Assembly: GCF_026626705.1 (NCBI RefSeq)
Contig: NZ_JAPNKC010000001.1
Location: 5,146,001 to 5,210,000, forward strand
Origin: Pyxidicoccus sp. MSG2
GTDB taxonomy: Bacteria > Myxococcota > Myxococcia > Myxococcales > Myxococcaceae
Direction: 5' to 3'
Length of the DNA: 64,000 nucleotides
Shown here: piece by piece, positions 59,942-64,000 of the stretch
How positions within the stretch are numbered: the first letter of the stretch is position 1
How the letters are laid out: the number at the start of each line of letters is the position of its first letter
Notes under the pieces: model-generated
What the model was told of the DNA's origin: nothing
What the model saw: only the letters and a program-made list of their open reading frames with translations
The model's database searches: none
Position numbers and translations under genes: made by a program

Positions 59942-60490
59942 TCACGTGCCGCCATCCAGCCACTGAAGGGGAAGCGGCTGCGGCTCGCCCCAGGTGGTGT
60001 CGCCCACGGGAATGGACGGCTCAGGCGAAGTCTCCGGCAGCCCTGCATCCGTGCCTTCAGGAGGAGGCAGCGCTTCGGGCTCACCATCGAAAAGACGCCG
60101 AAGGATGCGACCATCCGGGCTGATGGCGTATTTCACTCCGCCATCCAGCATCCGCGGGCCCGGCTGGCAGGCGCCAGGGTCAGCGCTGATATCCACGAAG
60201 ATGAGGCCGTCCTGTTTGATGACCCGGTAGCGATACGACGCCTGCCGGTTCCAGCAGGACTTCCCCCGGGCATCTGGTGGCAGGAAGTCATTGGCCGCCA
60301 TCGCGAGGGCCTGGAGCACTGCACCGTCCAACTCGTATGGCTGCCCTTCCACGCTGACCCGCGTCGCTCCTTGCTCGTGGAAATTGGGGAAGACAATGGA
60401 CAGGTCTTCTTCGCTGGGGGCAGTGCGCCGGCTTGGAGTCCGCACGCAGCTGGCGAGCAGCATGGCCACGGCCAGGAGCAGACTCCTCAT
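59942..60490 (-). CDS. putative lipoprotein, coupled to the JAMM-like lipoprotein
   Basis: A 182-residue lipoprotein: MRSLLLAVAMLLASC with lipobox Cys15, then a domain with FHEQGATRVSVEGQPYELDG, GKSCWNRQASYRYRVIKQDGLIFVDI and a Pro/Glu/Asp-rich end. No family is recognised. ATG 60490 has GAAGGAG upstream and overlaps the preceding gene stop by four bases (ATGA). Both proteins are exported, so the pair is probably a surface module. Confidence 0.72.
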   Translation of the reverse strand: MRSLLLAVAMLLASCVRTPSRRTAPSEEDLSIVFPNFHEQGATRVSVEGQPYELDGAVLQALAMAANDFLPPDARGKSCWNRQASYRYRVIKQDGLIFVDISADPGACQPGPRMLDGGVKYAISPDGRILRRLFDGEPEALPPPEGTDAGLPETSPEPSIPVGDTTWGEPQPLPLQWLDGGT

Positions 60491-61245
60491 GGAGGACTCC
60501 TTCTCGTGCAAGGCTGACGCATCTCGCGGATGGAGAAGTCCTCCCCGTCATCAGCGCTCCACACGACGGAGCCCGTCTGCTCGCAGCTCCATCTACCCTC
60601 CGCCTGGGTCCACTTCAGGAGTTGTCCCGTCATGGGAATGTACTGGTGAAAGCCGTCACATGTGGGCTCTGCGACGTGGTTGGAGAAGAACGCCACCACC
60701 GAGAGCCGGAGACGCCCATCCTTTGTTTCGCTCTCGAAGCCATGCTCCGTTCCTTCCGAAACAATGAAGCGGATGTCTCGGTCCGTGAGCTCGCTGCCAT
60801 ACGGATGATTGTGGAGGGCATAGACGTACTTGAGGCTCTCGGACGGGAAACGTGCGTCCTCGACCGTTGAAGGGAGGAGACAACTCTTGCTGCGCTGCAC
60901 GGGGTCCACCCTCGACTGGTCCGTCAGCTTGCTGACGACGTATTGCTCGTCCGGGGTGTAATACAGCCAGGCGCAGTACTCGCTGGAGACCCTCCAGCGC
61001 GTCTGGAAGTCCTGATGGTCCCTCCGCCCGGCGCTCGCGTAGGGCTTCGCGAGAATCCGTTTACAGGCAGCGAGGAGCGCATCGGAATACGAATCGAAGG
61101 GTCCCAACATCGGTCCCGGAATCTTCTCCAGGAAGGGTGCGCCAGGAGCCGGGCGCGCGATGTCGGGGTCAGCGACCTGGGACGACGCGCAGCCCAGGCC
61201 CAGCAGGGCGAGGAAGGCTGACCTCCAAAGTGCTCCCGAGCGCAT
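60487..61245 (-). CDS. lipoprotein with JAMM/JAB-like metalloprotease motif
   Basis: A 252-residue lipoprotein (LLGLGC lipobox, Cys19). The central domain holds YALHNHPYGSELTDRDI (143-159): His145, His147, Thr154 and Asp157 match the HxHP...S/T-x-x-D zinc signature of JAB/MPN or RadC/DUF4329-like domains. A Glu acting as base is expected upstream (Glu136 in PSESLKYV is a candidate). A peptidase or isopeptidase activity outside the cell is plausible but unproven. It is translated together with the next gene and flanked by the 90-bp repeat. Confidence 0.7.
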   Translation of the reverse strand: MRSGALWRSAFLALLGLGCASSQVADPDIARPAPGAPFLEKIPGPMLGPFDSYSDALLAACKRILAKPYASAGRRDHQDFQTRWRVSSEYCAWLYYTPDEQYVVSKLTDQSRVDPVQRSKSCLLPSTVEDARFPSESLKYVYALHNHPYGSELTDRDIRFIVSEGTEHGFESETKDGRLRLSVVAFFSNHVAEPTCDGFHQYIPMTGQLLKWTQAEGRWSCEQTGSVVWSADDGEDFSIREMRQPCTRRSPP

Positions 61246-61263
61246 CGCGCCAGGATGCTACGG

Positions 61264-61353
61264 GACCTCCTGACACCCACGCCAGGAGGCCCCTCACTTC
61301 ACACGGTGCTCAGTCGCACTCGTGCGTCACGGTGTGTGCCGTGGCCTTCGGGC
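61264..61353. repeat. 90-bp direct repeat, copy B
   Basis: The native copy: it contains the true 3' end of the terminal amidohydrolase gene (stop at 61310) and its hairpin CCTCCTG/CAGGAGG at 61266-61289, about 20 bases past the stop. Three mismatches separate it from copy A, 1420 bp to the left. Confidence 0.9.
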
Positions 61354-64000
61354 TCCAGCCTTCGTTCCCGTCCTTCTCGAAGAAGAACTTCGCGCGCTGG
61401 CGCTGTCGCGTCCCCACCTCGTTCAGCGTGGCCGCGTCGTACAGGTGCCCGTTCACCATCGTGTAGCGCACCGTGCGGCTGTTCTGGATGGACTCCAGCG
61501 GGTTCTTGTCCAGGACGATGAGGTCCGCCAGCTTCCCCTCCTCCAGCGAGCCCACTTCCTTGTCCAGCCCCAGGTACTTCGCGCCACTCAGCGTCCCCGC
61601 GCGCAGCGCCTGCAGCGGCTTCATCCCGCCCTGGCCCATCATCGCCAGCTCCCAGTGCGCCGCCAGGCCCTCGCGCTGGCCGTGCGCTCCGAGCTGGATG
61701 CTCACGCCCGAATCATTCAGCTCCCGCGCCACCTTCGCCGCGTTGAAGTGGTTGAGCTCGTCCTCCGGCACCTCCATGCGCCGACGGCTCCGGCTGTCCA
61801 CCACACGCCTGGGCACGAACGACAGCAGCCGCTCGTCCTCCCAGACGTTCGTCGTCTGGTACCAGTAGTTCTCACCCCAGTTGCCGCCGTACGCCACGCC
61901 CAGCGTCGGCGTGTAGCCCGTGCTGCTCTTCCCCCAGAGCTGCTTCACGTCCGCGTAGATGCGCGCCACCGGAATCGCGTGCTCCACGCCCGTGTGCCCG
62001 TCCACCACCATCGTCAGGTTGTGGTTCAGCAGCGAGCCACCCTCCGGCACCACCAGCATCCCCAGCTCCCGCGCCGCCTGGAGCACCTTCTGCCGCTGGT
62101 CTCTCCGCGGCTGGTTGTAGCTCTTCACGCTGAACGCCCCGATGGCCTTCATCCGCCGCATGTGCGAGCGCGCGTCGTCCAACGTCTCAATCGGCGCGCG
62201 GTAGCCCGCCCCCGCCGCGCCATACAGAATCGTCCCCGTGGAGAAGATGCGCGGCGCCAGCAGCGCCCCCGTCTTCCCCAGCTCGCTCGCCGCGAACACC
62301 TGCTCCGACGAGTTCGACGGGTCGTGCAGCGTCGTCACACCAAACGCCAGCGACGCCGCATGCACCCAGCTCTGCTCCGGCATCAGCCCGTCCACGCCCA
62401 TGGCCCCGTGCCAGTGCACGTCGATGAGCCCCGGCATCAACGTCTTGCCCTTCACGTCCACCACCTTCGCCCCCGCCGGCACCTGCACCTTCCCCGCCGG
62501 TCCCACCGCGACGATGCGGTTGCCCCGCACCACCACCACGCCATTCTCGATGACCTCGTCACCCTTCATCGTGATGACGCGCCCACCGACGAAGGCCAGC
62601 GTGCCCTCTGGCACGTCCGTCTTCGCCACGAAGGAGATGTCCACGCCCTTCTCCGGCGCCGCGGGCAGCTTCTCCGGCGCGCCGTCCATGAAGCGGAAGC
62701 TGTCCTTCAGCTCGCGCGTGAAGAGCTCGGGCCCCAGCGCCCAATGCAGGCGCTTGCCGTCGCCGCTCCAGTGCAGGTACTCGCCCGCGTCCTTCGTCAC
62801 CCGCGCCACCGGCAGCGCCTTCGCCTCGGGCCCCACCGCCGCCGACTTCGCTCCACGCGGGAACGGCGTGATGAACGCGTTGAAGTTCTCCCGGAACGCC
62901 ACCCACTGCTCGTCCGGAGACACCCGGTACTCCGTCGCCTCCGCGCTCGTCAGGTGCGTGCGCTCCTCCCCGCCGACCAGGCTGATGCTCTTCAGCGAGC
63001 GCACGTCCTCCTTCTCCTTCGACTCCACGTTCAGGAAGTACACGCGGTCCGAGCGCGCGCCGAAGTGCGGCTGCTCTCCGTCCCGCACCAGCCGCTTCGC
63101 CACGCCACCCGCCGCCGGCATCACGAACAGGCCCGTCTCGCGGCTCCACTGCCCGGGCATCAGGTAGCCGTCACCCGACGCGCGATACACCAGCGACTTC
63201 CCGTCCGGGCTGAGCGCGGGCTCCACGTAGTAGCCCGGCTTCGTCGTCAGCACCTTCCCCTCGCCGCCCGTCGCGGACACCATGCGGATGCTGCCCAGCT
63301 TCTCGTCGTCCCACGTCGTGTAGACGATGGACTTCCCGTCTCGGGAGAACGACGGGAAGAACTCCAGGTGGTCCTCCTGCTTCGTCACCCGCTTCGGCGT
63401 GCCGTTGGGCAGCTCGCGCACGTAGAGCTTCCCGAGCGCCTGGTACACCACGCGGTCCCCGCGCGGCGACACCTGCACCCAGCGCAGCATCTTCGCCTCG
63501 AACTGCTCGGGCGCCACCTGCTGCGGCGAGCGCACCGCCTGGAAAATCGTGCGCGTGTCCTTCACGTGGAAGGGAATGGGCGTCACCTTCTTTGACGCCA
63601 CTTCGATTCGCTGCAGCTTGCCGCCCGCCCAGAAGACAATCGACTGGTTGTCCCGCGTCCACGCCATCGTCGGGTACACGCCGTGGATGGCCCACGTCTC
63701 CTGCATGTCGCGGTCGAGCCCGTAGTACAGCGGGCGCTCCGCACCCGACGCGACGTCGGTGACGTAGAGGACGCTCTGGTTGCGCACGCGGCGGATGAAC
63801 GCGAGCTGCTTGCCGTCTCGCGACGGCGTGGGCCGAATCGAGCCGCCCGGGCCCGAGACGAAGGGGTCGATTTCCTTCGTCTCCAAATCCAGCCGCTGGA
63901 TGGCGTAGATTTCGCCGTTCGGGTCCTTGTTGTACTCGAACGTCTTCCCCGGCGTGACGTCCTGGCTGAAGTAGACGTAGCGGCCGTCGTGGGAGAACGC
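61310..64000 (-). CDS. amidohydrolase with N-terminal TolB-like propeller, 5' end off window
   Basis: At least 896 residues are present; the frame is open to the right edge, so start and signal peptide are outside. The N-terminal half is a PD40/TolB-type propeller (SPDGKSLVYRASGDG, FSRDGKSIVYTTWDD, RVSPDEQWVAF). The C-terminal half is an amidohydrolase: VHWHGAMGVDG (HxH), FSVKSYNQP (Lys), VEHAIPV (His) and AGTLSGAKYLGLDKEVGSLEEGKLADLIVLD at the end. Such exported fusions are common in myxobacteria and thought to cleave cyclic amides or dipeptides. Its 3' end was copied to 59844-59933. Confidence 0.9.
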   Translation of the reverse strand, partial: AFSHDGRYVYFSQDVTPGKTFEYNKDPNGEIYAIQRLDLETKEIDPFVSGPGGSIRPTPSRDGKQLAFIRRVRNQSVLYVTDVASGAERPLYYGLDRDMQETWAIHGVYPTMAWTRDNQSIVFWAGGKLQRIEVASKKVTPIPFHVKDTRTIFQAVRSPQQVAPEQFEAKMLRWVQVSPRGDRVVYQALGKLYVRELPNGTPKRVTKQEDHLEFFPSFSRDGKSIVYTTWDDEKLGSIRMVSATGGEGKVLTTKPGYYVEPALSPDGKSLVYRASGDGYLMPGQWSRETGLFVMPAAGGVAKRLVRDGEQPHFGARSDRVYFLNVESKEKEDVRSLKSISLVGGEERTHLTSAEATEYRVSPDEQWVAFRENFNAFITPFPRGAKSAAVGPEAKALPVARVTKDAGEYLHWSGDGKRLHWALGPELFTRELKDSFRFMDGAPEKLPAAPEKGVDISFVAKTDVPEGTLAFVGGRVITMKGDEVIENGVVVVRGNRIVAVGPAGKVQVPAGAKVVDVKGKTLMPGLIDVHWHGAMGVDGLMPEQSWVHAASLAFGVTTLHDPSNSSEQVFAASELGKTGALLAPRIFSTGTILYGAAGAGYRAPIETLDDARSHMRRMKAIGAFSVKSYNQPRRDQRQKVLQAARELGMLVVPEGGSLLNHNLTMVVDGHTGVEHAIPVARIYADVKQLWGKSSTGYTPTLGVAYGGNWGENYWYQTTNVWEDERLLSFVPRRVVDSRSRRRMEVPEDELNHFNAAKVARELNDSGVSIQLGAHGQREGLAAHWELAMMGQGGMKPLQALRAGTLSGAKYLGLDKEVGSLEEGKLADLIVLDKNPLESIQNSRTVRYTMVNGHLYDAATLNEVGTRQRQRAKFFFEKDGNEGWSPKATAHTVTHECD

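Noticed and set aside
59890..60114. 74-codon ORF ending in HTVTHECD
   Set aside because: Antisense-like leader joined to the copied amidohydrolase tail in repeat copy A; overlaps the real lipoprotein gene in another frame.

Overview
The window looks like chromosome from a predatory myxobacterium, most likely Myxococcaceae (Myxococcus, Corallococcus or Pyxidicoccus type). The support is very high GC with strong third-position bias, frequent GTG/TTG starts, and many lipoproteins with proline- or Asp-Ala-Gly-rich linkers. There is also a Cys-helix-Arg tail like the myxobacterial C-terminal sorting signal, a PAS/PAS/kinase/receiver hybrid kinase, and a vanadium-haloperoxidase-like and a lysyl-oxidase-like secreted protein. 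No rRNA, tRNA, transposase, integrase or CRISPR array was seen.

Layout. 1-1962: CapA-like protein and a Cys-rich lipoprotein. 2207-5444: a polymorphic-toxin-like cassette (ketosynthase-like protein, AHH nuclease, Imm11-like and Imm49-like immunity proteins). 5466-8873: M50 membrane protease with a zinc-ribbon membrane protein, then an RluA-type pseudouridine synthase whose catalytic Asp is Glu. 8788-10593: a 903-bp tandem duplication giving two diverged exported proteins plus truncated copies of the flanking genes. 10421-15088: an operon for the URC route of uracil catabolism (mmsA, URC1, URC4, upp). 15275-18635: lipoprotein, DUF6483-like protein, a single-chain TssB-TssC sheath fusion and its coupled partner. 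18701-23435: AraC regulator, PD40 lipoprotein, GNAT, phospholipase-D lipoprotein, exported protein. 23465-27340: two MacB-type permeases with no ATPase, then cysteine desulfurase. 27354-34650: lysyl-oxidase lipoprotein with a downstream C-terminal relic, DHA2-type MFS pump, adenylate cyclase, M28 peptidase.

35123-38740: a tightly packed operon of DUF262 protein, HipA kinase and methyltransferase, with no HipB; this is one of the best candidates for an undescribed system. 39033-48096: hybrid kinase, amidohydrolase with a DUF59/MIP18 protein, a lipase-like protein with a possible chaperone, 2OG oxygenase, MFS, GNAT, quinone oxidoreductase. 48174-48541: eight copies of a palindrome at about 50-bp spacing. 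48615-55649: an acyclic-terpene-utilisation-like cluster (AtuA family, carboxylase beta and biotin subunits, divergent TetR and SDR) with a perfect 26-bp palindrome in the divergent promoter. 55656-64000: haloperoxidase-like lipoprotein and partner, macro-domain protein, a two-lipoprotein cassette with a JAMM-like motif flanked by a 90-bp direct repeat, and an amidohydrolase with an N-terminal propeller that runs off the right edge.

A recurring theme is duplicated gene 3' ends: RluA and upp, cysteine desulfurase, lysyl oxidase, the terminal amidohydrolase, and the methyltransferase stop region. Such copies often sit beside small accessory cassettes. All functional calls are from reading motifs; no database search was possible.
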